Part shown: positions 16,614 to 25,521 of the stretch, in pieces | How the letters are laid out: every line of letters starts with the position of its first letter | How positions within the stretch are numbered: position 1 is the first letter of the stretch | DNA from: Shewanella hanedai | Lineage (GTDB): Bacteria > Pseudomonadota > Gammaproteobacteria > Enterobacterales > Shewanellaceae | Direction: 5' to 3' | NCBI RefSeq assembly: GCF_007197645.1 | Contig: NZ_VKGK01000006.1 | Coordinates: 62,001-126,000 of the forward strand | DNA length: 64,000 nt | The notes under the pieces: generated by a model | Told to the model about the DNA's origin: nothing | Database searches by the model: none | What the model saw: only the letters and a program-made list of their open reading frames with translations | Position numbers and translations under genes: made by a program

Positions 16614-17300
16614 TCACCAAGCTACCTCTTTTCCTTGAAAATCAAGGAAACTACCATTCTGTAATGGGGTTAATTGGTCTAAGACTTGTTTCATACCCGA
16701 TGCAGATTCTTGTACATCGATTAATCCATTTGGCCCCCCCATCTCAGTACGAACCCAACCTGGATGTAGAGCAATAACATTGATTTTATAGGGGATTAAA
16801 TCTATCGAAAGGCTTTTTATTACGCTGTTTAATGCCGCTTTTGAAGAGCGATAAAGGTAAGAACCACCGCTGTTATTGTCGGACATACTGCCCATTTTTG
16901 ATGAAATTGCTGCATAAACTGCGTTTTGAGATTGTGCTAAATTCGGTAAAAAAGCTTCAATAATTTTCAAAGGTGCAATGGCGTTAACCTCCAAAACATG
17001 ACGCCATTCATCGACATTAGTATCACCTAAATCAGTTTCCTTCGGTCCATAATAGCCAGCATTATTGAGCAAAAGGTCAATATTTTTCCCTGCTAATTTG
17101 TTGGCAATCTTATTTACCGCTGCATAATCGGTAACATCTAGCGTACAAATAGTGAGAGATGGGTAGACATCAAGTAACGTAATTAATTCTTTCGGTTCTC
17201 TGCAGCAGGCCGTGACAGCCCAATTATCATCGAGATACAATTTTACTAACGCTAATCCAATTCCACGATTAGCACCAGTGATCAAAAGATGAGGTTGCAT
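16614..17300 (-). CDS. SDR-family oxidoreductase
   Basis: A classical-length (228 residues) short-chain dehydrogenase/reductase. The cofactor loop is TGANRGIG at residues 8-15, the NNAG motif is at about 80-83, and the catalytic triad is visible as Ser in AAISSKMG and Tyr-Lys in YLYRSSKAAL. HPGWVRTEMGG is the usual post-catalytic segment. It resembles the CsgA-like group of small cytoplasmic SDRs. The substrate cannot be told. Confidence 0.9.
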   Translation of the reverse strand: MQPHLLITGANRGIGLALVKLYLDDNWAVTACCREPKELITLLDVYPSLTICTLDVTDYAAVNKIANKLAGKNIDLLLNNAGYYGPKETDLGDTNVDEWRHVLEVNAIAPLKIIEAFLPNLAQSQNAVYAAISSKMGSMSDNNSGGSYLYRSSKAALNSVIKSLSIDLIPYKINVIALHPGWVRTEMGGPNGLIDVQESASGMKQVLDQLTPLQNGSFLDFQGKEVAW

Positions 17301-17364
17301 ATTAGCATCCTTAAAACAACAATTTATGACGAATCAGAGCTAATCGTTAGAACAAAAAAACAGT

Positions 17365-17706
17365 TTAACTCTTTTTGTTCGCCAAAAACTCGTTAATAAG
17401 AATCGACACTTTATCATGAAAATGTTCTTCAAATTCATCAAGTTCACATTTAAAATAGGCTAAATACTGGGATGCCTTATCACGAGATAGTAATTTACTG
17501 TCTACCGAGTATTCCATCTCAGCAAGAGATTTATCATAGCGAGGAAGCGGCAGCCATTGAATAAAGTCGGAATCGACTTTTTTTAATTCTTGATGGGAAT
17601 AACGGCAGAAAGATTCAATGTGATCAATGCCATCTGGTCCTAAGCAACCTGGCTCTATTCTGCACATTACGGTGAGTTTTTTCTCTCTTGGTAACTCCGT
17701 AGACAT
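17365..17706 (-). CDS. Conserved-type hypothetical protein, cysteine-bearing
   Basis: A 113-residue soluble protein with a striking N-terminal block, EKKLTVMCRIEPGCLGPDG, then CRYSHQEL and a helical acidic C-terminus. The block looks like the start of small marine gammaproteobacterial orphan families, but I cannot assign a function. It is 64 bases upstream of the SDR gene on the same strand, so co-transcription is possible. Confidence 0.65.
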   Translation of the reverse strand: MSTELPREKKLTVMCRIEPGCLGPDGIDHIESFCRYSHQELKKVDSDFIQWLPLPRYDKSLAEMEYSVDSKLLSRDKASQYLAYFKCELDEFEEHFHDKVSILINEFLANKKS

Positions 17707-17836
17707 TATATTATGTTAACTCTATAAACAGGTTTAAACATAATTATAACCTGTTTTGCAAAATAAAGTTTAAAAGCAAAGTTTAGTGTTATAACATTTT
17801 CTTTTAAAACAGACGACAAACAGGAAATCATTACAT

Positions 17837-18850
17837 TTGAATACCCAATCAAATACTGAACAATATATACAAGAAGTATTTTCCTGTGAAAAAGTCACTA
17901 AAATTGAAACGATACAGAAGCTATGGAGTGACTATGGAGAAATCGCTAGATACCAGATTAAACAAGAAAATTGTTCAAAATATATTATCGCAAAAACCAT
18001 TATTCCGTCAGCTCAAAAAGTTCATCCTAGAGGTTGGCAGAGTGATGCATCTCACCAGAGAAAAATAATTTCATATGAAATTGAAGCACATTGGTATCGA
18101 GAATATGCGCAGTCATGTACAGAATCGCACTATGTTCCACACTGCTATGGTGTACGTACTTTCTCTACCTTACTTCCACAATGTGAATCAATTATTTTGC
18201 TAAGTGATCTTGATGAATCTGGTTTCACATCAAGAAAACAACGGTTATCAGTGGAGGAAAGTAAATCGTGTATTAAGTGGCTAGCCTGTTTTCATGCTCA
18301 TTTTATGCAAGACACTCCTGTAAATTCTTGGCCTCAAGGATTATGGCCTATTGGGTCATACTGGCATTTAGCAACACGTATGGATGAATATCAAGCTATG
18401 GCCGATTCGCCTATTAAGCGTGCTGCTCATCAACTGGATAGTATGCTCAACAATTGCCGTTACAAATCCTTGATTCACGGAGATGCAAAAGTCGCAAATT
18501 TTTGTTTCAGTTCCAGTGGAGAAAGAGTTGCCGGTGTTGATTTTCAATATGTTGGTGGTGGATGTGGTATGAAAGATCTTGTCTATTTCTTAGGGAGTTG
18601 CCTAACTGAATACGATTGTCTGATGAGCTATCAAGAATTAGTCGAATACTACTTTGCAGAGTTGAATACGGCTATGCAAGTTTCAACCGTCTTGATTGAC
18701 CCAATAGAAGTGGAAAATGAATGGCGTCCTCTCTTCTATGTTGCTTGGGCTGACTTTCAACGCTTTCTACTTGGATGGTCACCGAGCCACCATAAGATAA
18801 ATAATTTTTCGTCTGAAATAACTGAAAAAGGTATCGCTATAGCTTCTTAG
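17837..18850 (+). CDS. Choline/aminoglycoside-kinase-like phosphotransferase
   Basis: A 337-residue protein with the protein-kinase-like APH fold. The catalytic loop is LIHGDAKVANFCF (Asp of HGD as base, Asn as metal ligand), the metal-binding segment is GVDFQYVGGGCGMKDLVYFLG, and the N-lobe lysine is probably in KYIIAKTI. This resembles the ecdysteroid-kinase/choline-kinase-like group (DUF1679 type). A small-molecule alcohol or amino alcohol is the likely substrate, but it is unknown. The start is TTG at 17837 with a weak AGG 12 bases upstream. The 5' region is divergent from the small cysteine protein. Confidence 0.8.
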   Translation: MNTQSNTEQYIQEVFSCEKVTKIETIQKLWSDYGEIARYQIKQENCSKYIIAKTIIPSAQKVHPRGWQSDASHQRKIISYEIEAHWYREYAQSCTESHYVPHCYGVRTFSTLLPQCESIILLSDLDESGFTSRKQRLSVEESKSCIKWLACFHAHFMQDTPVNSWPQGLWPIGSYWHLATRMDEYQAMADSPIKRAAHQLDSMLNNCRYKSLIHGDAKVANFCFSSSGERVAGVDFQYVGGGCGMKDLVYFLGSCLTEYDCLMSYQELVEYYFAELNTAMQVSTVLIDPIEVENEWRPLFYVAWADFQRFLLGWSPSHHKINNFSSEITEKGIAIAS

Positions 18851-18983
18851 CTTCAAGTCTATGATAGAACAGAACAAGATCTATCATACCTTGCTAGCTA
18901 GTAAAGGGCTGTAGAGTATTCATAATTTAAATTTATTCATTCCTGGCTAGAATTTATAACATTCTGAACTAAACTGAAATTAG

Positions 18984-19070
18984 AAGAGAGTTATTCGATA
19001 AACGTAAATAGGCAATGCGCCGCGAGTGTTATCTAACACTGTTTTTACGGGATCATGACTCTCTTTTTTT
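18984..19070 (+). ncRNA. Candidate structured RNA ending in a T-run, family unknown
   Basis: An 87-base nested fold. The outer stem is AAGAGAGT (18984-18991) with ACTCTCTT (19058-19065). An inner stem is CGTAAA (19003-19008) with TTTACG (19044-19049). Inside that are a small GGC/GCC hairpin (19011-19021) and a strong AGTGTT-ATCT-AACACT hairpin (19025-19040). Seven Ts follow the outer stem. This is far more elaborate than the other terminators in the window. It follows the phosphotransferase gene and faces a minus-strand gene. It may be a small RNA, or only an unusual terminator. Confidence 0.4.
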
Positions 19071-19112
19071 ATGCCTGTAGCAACTAAATTTTATCGCTGT
19101 GTTTGTTTTTCC

Positions 19113-19616
19113 TTAAGTGACAACTTCATCATTTTTGAACTTTGCTTCAGTAATTAAATTATCAATTGCTTGATCGAAGCTCTCAAACTTTTCCTCTTCC
19201 ATGTATAACTTCAACTTTGAAATAATGTCTTTACTCAATTCTATGTGCGACTTTTTTTGTCGCTTCTTTTTTTGAGAAAGCTCTTTACGCACCATACGCC
19301 ATCCATAATCACTGAAGTATTGATTTAAGCTTTCATTGAGAATGTGCAGCAAAGGTTTGACCGAAGCCGACTCTTTTCTCAATTGAGTCACTTTTTGGAG
19401 TTGAGGGACTAAGTCTATGTACTTTGAATTATGATTCACATCGACTTTGGATAACTCAGCTAAAAACCAATTCGGTCTTTTTATTATTTCATCCGGATGA
19501 ATTAATCGGAATATAAGTGGTAGTGCGATAATGAGTTCATCAAGTTCTAAAAGAAGTAGTTTCCTGCCCGCCTTCGGTGTTTCGCCTTGATATACCCAAG
19601 CTTGTTTATAGTCCAT
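19113..19616 (-). CDS. Hypothetical protein with MatP-like ribbon-helix-helix C-terminus
   Basis: A 167-residue basic protein. The N-terminal part is helical and unrecognised. The C-terminal 45 residues (KKSHIELSKDIISKLKLYM, then EEEKFESFDQAIDNLI) have the beta-helix-helix rhythm of ribbon-helix-helix DNA-binding proteins. They recall the MatP C-terminus (RKKSIDLEFIVWQRL...SETIVQLI), preceded by a Lys/Arg-rich stretch as in MatP. It is too divergent in its N-terminus to call MatP. It sits just outside the recombinase module and could regulate it or be part of it. Confidence 0.6.
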   Translation of the reverse strand: MDYKQAWVYQGETPKAGRKLLLLELDELIIALPLIFRLIHPDEIIKRPNWFLAELSKVDVNHNSKYIDLVPQLQKVTQLRKESASVKPLLHILNESLNQYFSDYGWRMVRKELSQKKKRQKKSHIELSKDIISKLKLYMEEEKFESFDQAIDNLITEAKFKNDEVVT

Positions 19617-20026
19617 CAGTGCTCACTCATATTTTCTATCTATTAATACAATATCGATAAGCACGGCTTAAGTTAGTGAATCATTCATTACCGATAACAA
19701 ATGGTAATAATATCGTTATCAATAGTATGGTGCAACCACTTATTAGTGAATTAGAATGACGTGTAATCATGTACTGTTAAATCTAAACTGACACTGTGTT
19801 TAAATTGATCAAACTGGCTTGATAATCAACAATATAAGTAATAATTGATTAAATTAAGGCTATGCGGCTAACAATTACGCGTGCTCAAAGACTGCATTTC
19901 ATTAAATATACGCACAAAGTGTATATCAATTTATGCTGTAAACAATGGAAAGGATACATTAGGCTTAGAGGTATCTGTGTTGATAGATTCGTAAAGAGTA
20001 GCAATCTTGGGATTCTCTGTTATTAC

Positions 20027-20058
20027 CGACAATAAAATGGTTAAACATTTTATTGTCG
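20027..20058. repeat. Perfect 13-bp palindrome I of the recombinase module
   Basis: CGACAATAAAATG and CATTTTATTGTCG are separated by GTTAAA. No T-run follows on either strand, so it is not a standard terminator. Confidence 0.7.
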
Positions 20059-20120
20059 TCTTCAGTGTATTCGATAATATTCCTCCTTATTAAACAACAT
20101 TATTTTCGTACAGTAAATAT

Positions 20121-20160
20121 AACGATACCCGGTCACAATTAAGTGTGTCCGGGTATCGTT
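20121..20160. repeat. Perfect 12-bp palindrome II of the recombinase module
   Basis: AACGATACCCGG (20121-20132) and CCGGGTATCGTT (20149-20160), with a 16-base loop that contains a CAC/GTG pairing. Confidence 0.7.
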
Positions 20161-20284
20161 AATGTGTAAACATGCATAAATCCAAGTTTGTTCAAAACAG
20201 TCTCTTAATTGTTGTCGAATAGAAAATGTACCGTATTTAGATTCGAGCACCACTCTTTGATTGTTATCTAGACTGAATTCATCC

Positions 20285-20316
20285 CTACCAGTGATAATGA
20301 CGATTATCACTGGTAG
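20285..20316. repeat. Perfect 14-bp palindrome III upstream of the recombinase gene
   Basis: CTACCAGTGATAAT and ATTATCACTGGTAG are separated by GACG, about 80 bases upstream of the recombinase start. It is a possible operator or recombination site. Confidence 0.7.
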
Positions 20317-20394
20317 AGATGATGTCCTTAAGGTTATAATTTGAGGTCTTAGCCTTAGTGATTGAACCTTGTTTAGGGAGAATGTGTATCAAGA

Positions 20395-21480
20395 ATGAAT
20401 AAAATGAGCCCTTTTAAAGCAAGTGAACAATTAAGTCACTCAGTCAATTCAGGTGAAAAACGATTTTTTGAAGAAACTGAACTGCCCATTTCAATATTGG
20501 ATGACTATAAAAGTGCAGCCAGTGAAACGGAATACGAGATCTCAGAAAATACTCGTAGAGTATATAGATCGAGTTTTTCTATTTTTACTTATTATTGTAA
20601 TGAGCATGGACTCAATTCTTTACCTGCAGATCCAAGGTCGGTGATCTCATTTATTGGTCATCAAAAAGAGACAATTCAAGCTCGCACTGGTGTTCAGCTT
20701 TCACGACAAACATTGACCACTCGTTTAGCTGCAATTCGTTACTTTCATATTCAAGCAGGTTTTCACTCGCCAACGGAGCACCCGCTTGTTATCCGTGTCA
20801 TGCGAGGGTTAAGTCGCAACAAATATCGAACAGTATCTGATTATGATCAACAGCCAATAATGTATGATGAATTGGAAATGCTACTTAATGTCATTGATCA
20901 GCATCCACAAGAGATCACTCGTGCTCGTGATAAAGCGATAATTCAATTAGGGTTTCAAGGCGGTTTTCGTCGTTCTGAACTGGCAGAGATCCAAGTCAGC
21001 CATTTGAGTTTTCTCAGAAATAAGTTAAAAGTTAGACTGCCCTACTCTAAGAGTAATCAACAGGGCCAAAGGGAATGGAAAGATTTACCACAAACAGAAC
21101 CCTTTTCGGCTTTTGATGCAGTAAAACATTGGTTAGCTATTTCAAAAATTCAGCAAGGACACTTATTTAGATCCCTTAGTCGTGATGGGCGACAAGTGAG
21201 AACTTACTCCGTAGCCAAAATGAAAACATCAAGCTCAGCTGATTTTGTAACTACGGAGAGTAGAAATTCAGGTTTTCTTCGCGGTGATGATATTTATCAA
21301 ATGATCAGAAAGTATTGCAGCAAAGCGGGATTGAGTCATGAATTTTACGGTGCACACAGTTTACGAAGTGGTTGCGTTACTCAGCTTCACGAAAATGATA
21401 AAGATCATCTGTATATTATGGCAAGAACTGGGCATACCGATCCTCGCTCACTCAAACACTATTTAAAACCTAAAGATTAG
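20395..21480 (+). CDS. Tyrosine recombinase/integrase
   Basis: A 361-residue site-specific recombinase. The N-terminal SAM-like core-binding domain is at about residues 40-150 (ENTRRVYRSSFSIFTYYCNEHG). The catalytic domain has Arg in GFQGGFRRSEL, then the His-x-x-Arg box in GAHSLRSGCVT, a His in ARTGHTDPRS, and the nucleophile Tyr in LKHYLKPKD at the very C-terminus. It lacks the extra helix insert of integron integrases, so I do not call it IntI. It is the only recombinase gene in the window and lies in an inverted-repeat-bounded module. Its natural sites are unknown. Confidence 0.9.
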   Translation: MNKMSPFKASEQLSHSVNSGEKRFFEETELPISILDDYKSAASETEYEISENTRRVYRSSFSIFTYYCNEHGLNSLPADPRSVISFIGHQKETIQARTGVQLSRQTLTTRLAAIRYFHIQAGFHSPTEHPLVIRVMRGLSRNKYRTVSDYDQQPIMYDELEMLLNVIDQHPQEITRARDKAIIQLGFQGGFRRSELAEIQVSHLSFLRNKLKVRLPYSKSNQQGQREWKDLPQTEPFSAFDAVKHWLAISKIQQGHLFRSLSRDGRQVRTYSVAKMKTSSSADFVTTESRNSGFLRGDDIYQMIRKYCSKAGLSHEFYGAHSLRSGCVTQLHENDKDHLYIMARTGHTDPRSLKHYLKPKD

Positions 21481-21618
21481 CCATGGTGGATTAGTAAACT
21501 TCGCCACCAATAAAATGGTTACACCATACTAATGTAATTAAACTTTCTCCTATTCCTGTATGCTATTGAATTATTATGACAAACAAATCCTGTTCATAAA
21601 TGATACTAATCAATATAA

Positions 21619-21648
21619 AAAATCGAAGCGATTCTATCGCTTCGATTT
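21619..21648 (-). terminator. Terminator of the M1 aminopeptidase gene
   Basis: AAATCGAAGCGAT / ATCGCTTCGATTT perfect stem. Read on the minus strand it is followed by a T-run. Confidence 0.9.
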
Positions 21649-21679
21649 CAGTTAGTCACATCTAATCAGTTTTTAGCTG

Positions 21680-24259
21680 TTATCGCTTTTGCAAATACTG
21701 ATCGACACTTATTTTCTCTCTATTTTTAAGTTTGATACAGTTATTAACTTCTTCATTTAACTTGGCTAAAGTACGAGTGAACTCCGGTGAAGCATTAAGC
21801 TTCGGTTCAAAGAATAAGTTAGTTGCTTCCAGTGCCTCTATTTCACATCCACTGCCTGTGTAATAAGGCAATTCAGCAACATTAAAAGGGGGTAACTTTG
21901 CTTTTACTGCTGAAAAGTTAGTGTATAACCAATGTATAAAGAACGCTTTTCTTGTCTGAGTGTAACTCTGGCCAGACATAATATACTTAAGATCTGGTGA
22001 GTTTAACTTGTCAGTCAAGCTGTAATCCAATATGCTTTTTTGTTGCTTCGGATCAGCTACATAACTCAGCGCATACATCAGTTTTGTGCGTTTTTGTGGA
22101 TTATTAGTGGTTTCAAAAGTGCTGATAAACTGTTGAATTAATTGGTTATCACCATAGAAAACTGCTATTTTTAGTTGAGTGCCAATCAGATAAGCATCAA
22201 AAGTCTTATTCCCATTAAGATAATCAACACTGGCTTTTTTTGCCTCTGCAATCACCATTTTATCCTTACCTTCGAACGCCAATATAGAGATCAGATCTGG
22301 ACGTAGTTTACTGACGGCCACACTTTCTCCTTCTTTTGCGGTTACGCCATATTTATCAATAGCGCTTCTTGCCTTACTCGTCATAAACCTTGCCCAGTCG
22401 TCTTCATTTGACTCATCAATGAAGGTCTTTTTTTGAACTTGTAAGTAGCTCAAGGCTGAAGAGACTATCTGTGGATGAGCATCATCAACAAACTCCCCTA
22501 AAATTTCAAGTAATTCACCAGCGGTGATAAAACCAGCTTCCAGTAAGGCATCGGCAGAAGATAACAGCGCTTTACGTTCTCTATCCGTTAAATTTAATTT
22601 GGCATTTGCTAATAGATTAGCTAACTGATCATTATCCAATAACCAACGATAATAACCCATTGCATCTGCATCTGGATAAATCCAATCAGGCGCAAACTTC
22701 AATTTGAACAGTTTGGTTTCCTTATCTAATAACACGGTTTCAGTGACTTGTTTATCTCCCTTTCCGTATTTGATTGATACTGGGACGACCCATTGTTGTG
22801 TTGGGGCGTTGCTACCAGCAAAAACAAATCGCGATTGTGACAACTCTAAGGTATTACCGCTCAGATTCACTTCAATGAGTGGGTAGGATGATTGCTCAAT
22901 AAAAGTGCTGAGCACTTTGCCAACATCTTTCCCTGATGCGACAGATAATGCATTCCAAAGGTCATCGGCAGTCGTGTTTTTATATGCATTTTCTTTTATG
23001 TATTGACGGATCCCCTGCTTAAAACTCTCTTCACCGATCCAGTTTTCAATCATAGATAATACTGCAGAGCCTTTGCTGTATGCCAAGCCCAAGCCATCCA
23101 TAATATCTGCTTCAGTATTAATCGGTTTACGGATCGGTTTGGTTGAAACCCGTGCATCCATACTCATCACACGGTTTTTGGATAAATTCAAATGGGATTC
23201 AAATTCTGGGTGTAACTGATGGGTTACTTTAGCTCCCATCCAACTAGCAAATGCTTCATTTAACCATAAATCATTCCACCACTGCATGGTGACTAAATTA
23301 CCATACCATTGGTGAGCTAATTCATGGGCAACGACCGAAACCGATGACCGCTTGGTGTTTTGGTTTGCTGTCTTCTCATCAAGAAGTAAAATATCTTCTC
23401 TATATGTCACCAGGCCAGCATTTTCCATTGCACCAAATGGAAATTCTGGTAAGGCCATAGAATCTAATTTCTGATAAGGATAATCGACACCAAAGTATGC
23501 TTCTAAACGATCCAAGATAGCTGGCATCTCTTTAGCTGCATAGTTGGCAAGTTCAATTTTACCCTGAGTGGTGATGATATTACCTGGGATCTTCATTCCT
23601 TTTACTGGAATGGATTCAAAATTTCCGACTGCGTAGGCAACTAAATATGAAGGTAATGGTTTGGTTTCTGCAAAAACATGGGTCGTCAGCCCTCCTTCAA
23701 CTCTGCTGCTAACTAGTGGAGTATTGCTGTATACCAATTCATCTGATGGTGCGGTTATCGTTAACTGAAACGGGATCTTATATTCAGGCTCATCGAAAAC
23801 AGGAAAACTTCTACGCGCGTCACTCATCTCAAATTGGGTAAACAAATATGCTTGCCCAGCATCTATCGTTTTATACAGACCCACTGATTGACGATTATAC
23901 GGCGCTGTAAAATCTAAATGTAATTGGTAGCTACCTGGATTAATTTCACTTTCGCAGACTAAGTTTACAATACCAGTTTGAAGCATCTGAACTGTCATGT
24001 CGCAAGACTGCTCACCCTTTAACTGTACATTCGTCGCTGAATAATCAACGCCATTAATTTGAATGACCTTTGTTTTTTCCGTGACATTGATATGTATATC
24101 CGTACTACCGGAGAAGTTATCTTTTTTAGGATCTAACACTAACTTAATAGCTTGAGACAAAGGTATGGCACTTTTATCAAGTACAAACTCATTGGCATAA
24201 ACACTTGTGGTACTTAAAAGCGAGACTGCCACTAATCCTGTGGTCATGATGTGATACAT
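21680..24259 (-). CDS. Secreted M1-family aminopeptidase
   Basis: An 859-residue zinc aminopeptidase with a signal peptide (MTTGLVAVSLLSTTSVYA), so it acts in the periplasm or outside the cell. The exopeptidase motif FGAMENAG and the zinc site HELAHQWYGNLVT with the third ligand in NEAFASWM are intact. An ERAP1-type helical C-terminal domain fills the last 350 residues. It removes N-terminal amino acids from peptides and would work with the two secreted subtilases in this window in protein scavenging. AAAGGAAAAAAT supports the ATG at 24259. Confidence 0.93.
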   Translation of the reverse strand: MYHIMTTGLVAVSLLSTTSVYANEFVLDKSAIPLSQAIKLVLDPKKDNFSGSTDIHINVTEKTKVIQINGVDYSATNVQLKGEQSCDMTVQMLQTGIVNLVCESEINPGSYQLHLDFTAPYNRQSVGLYKTIDAGQAYLFTQFEMSDARRSFPVFDEPEYKIPFQLTITAPSDELVYSNTPLVSSRVEGGLTTHVFAETKPLPSYLVAYAVGNFESIPVKGMKIPGNIITTQGKIELANYAAKEMPAILDRLEAYFGVDYPYQKLDSMALPEFPFGAMENAGLVTYREDILLLDEKTANQNTKRSSVSVVAHELAHQWYGNLVTMQWWNDLWLNEAFASWMGAKVTHQLHPEFESHLNLSKNRVMSMDARVSTKPIRKPINTEADIMDGLGLAYSKGSAVLSMIENWIGEESFKQGIRQYIKENAYKNTTADDLWNALSVASGKDVGKVLSTFIEQSSYPLIEVNLSGNTLELSQSRFVFAGSNAPTQQWVVPVSIKYGKGDKQVTETVLLDKETKLFKLKFAPDWIYPDADAMGYYRWLLDNDQLANLLANAKLNLTDRERKALLSSADALLEAGFITAGELLEILGEFVDDAHPQIVSSALSYLQVQKKTFIDESNEDDWARFMTSKARSAIDKYGVTAKEGESVAVSKLRPDLISILAFEGKDKMVIAEAKKASVDYLNGNKTFDAYLIGTQLKIAVFYGDNQLIQQFISTFETTNNPQKRTKLMYALSYVADPKQQKSILDYSLTDKLNSPDLKYIMSGQSYTQTRKAFFIHWLYTNFSAVKAKLPPFNVAELPYYTGSGCEIEALEATNLFFEPKLNASPEFTRTLAKLNEEVNNCIKLKNREKISVDQYLQKR

Positions 24260-24541
24260 ATTTTTTCCTTTTAGTATTCTTTTTCATGATGATCTTAAAG
24301 GCGTTATCCATCACCAAACTAAAGGCTTGGTTTAATCACAGTGATAAAGGTTTTAGACAGATAACCAAATGTCGAAAAACAGCAGTTAATGTTAACAAAT
24401 TTAGCTAAATTAAAGCTATAGATGAACTGAGGCATAAGCAGGCTGAAGTACATGAAATTTTCCGCCTGATTATAATTAAATGATTGAAATCAGGTTGATA
24501 CATAAAGTTATCAGCTAAGTGTAGGTAACTTATCTGTCTGC

Positions 24542-25258
24542 TTAAAATGGACTGTTACATTTTATTGTTAATCGCTCACCACTAATAGGGTGATTGAAGC
24601 AAAGCTCTGAGGCGTGTAGCATTAAACGCGATGTCATAAAGTAGGCTTCATCACTCGCATAAAGGTCACACCCTAAAATCGAGTGACCAAAAAATTGTGA
24701 GTGAACTCTTAACTGGTGAGTTCTTCCTGTCACAGGTTCAAACTCGATACGAGTCACATTACGCTCAACTAGCCCTTCTCCTGCTTGGTAAAAACTGTCA
24801 TTCTCATTTTGAACAAAGCGCTCAAGAACCTTAAATTTCGATTTAGCCGACTTGCCTGTTTGTTCACATTGCTTCATTAAAGGAAAATTATCAGCATCTT
24901 TTGCAATCGAGCACTCGATTGCACCCGAATTACTATTGACGGTACCATGAAGTAAAGCGGTATAGCGCTTACTGACGGTTCTGTCACTAAACTGTTTACA
25001 CAGCAACGCATTCACTTGCTTATTTAACGCCAGTAACAAAATACCAGATGTACCAAAATCTAATCTGTGGATCATAGTACAGGTAGGAAAACCCTTTATT
25101 AGACGATAGTGAACGGAATCCTTATTTAGTGGGTGCTTGCCTGAAAGGCTTAACAAGCCACTAGGTTTGTTAATCACCAAGATATGCTCATCCTGATACA
25201 GGATTTTAATGGCATCATCGCATTTAGGAACAATAAAGGGATCGGCTTGAGGCTGCAT
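24542..25258 (-). CDS. RluA-family pseudouridine synthase
   Basis: A 238-residue enzyme without an S4 domain, like E. coli RluA (219 residues). The catalytic block is MIHRLDFGTSGILLLALNK with the nucleophilic Asp in HRLD. VINKPSGLLSLSGK and EPVTGRTHQLRVHSQFFGHSILGCDLYA are typical of the family. It converts uridine to pseudouridine in rRNA and/or tRNA. RluA itself modifies 23S U746 and tRNA U32, but the exact target here cannot be fixed by eye. It is transcribed alone. Confidence 0.88.
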   Translation of the reverse strand: MQPQADPFIVPKCDDAIKILYQDEHILVINKPSGLLSLSGKHPLNKDSVHYRLIKGFPTCTMIHRLDFGTSGILLLALNKQVNALLCKQFSDRTVSKRYTALLHGTVNSNSGAIECSIAKDADNFPLMKQCEQTGKSAKSKFKVLERFVQNENDSFYQAGEGLVERNVTRIEFEPVTGRTHQLRVHSQFFGHSILGCDLYASDEAYFMTSRLMLHASELCFNHPISGERLTIKCNSPF

Positions 25259-25521
25259 AGTATGGCTAATAAAATAACGAGATTGGCAATATTACATAAA
25301 AGTGGCCATAGACAAAAGGCAATTGTATTTGGAACTAAGATAAATTGTCTTTAAGGCTAGATAAATGACCTCTTTTAAACGTAATCACGGTAAACGTTTA
25401 ACTGAATTGAGGTTAAGGATCTCTTTCGTGAGTAAATCAGCTGCTTACTTACTCCTGTACTATAATTATTTAAATAGGGATATTCGACTAGTTTCATAAG
25501 CTTAATCAGAGGATTTTGACT

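Larger units (their letters stand above)
19723..21531. mobile_element. Tyrosine-recombinase module bounded by inverted repeats
   Basis: TAGTATGGTGCAACCACTTATTAGTG (19723-19748) recurs inverted at 21504-21531, where the reverse strand reads TAGTATGGTGTAACCATTTT and continues ATTGGTG. About 22 of 26 positions match, with one gap. Between them are the recombinase gene (20395-21480) and three perfect palindromes in a 290-base gene-poor stretch. A 14-base direct repeat, CAATAAAATGGTTA, also occurs at 20030-20043 and 21508-21521. The ends could be terminal repeats of a small element or recombination core sites. Confidence 0.5.

Noticed and set aside
18984..19070. The folded element as an integron attC site
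   Set aside because: There are no GTTRRRY/RYYYAAC core boxes at its ends and the nearby recombinase is not an IntI type.
20062..20310. 82-codon minus-strand frame in the recombinase module
   Set aside because: It runs through two perfect palindromes, has no ribosome site and no recognisable protein pattern.
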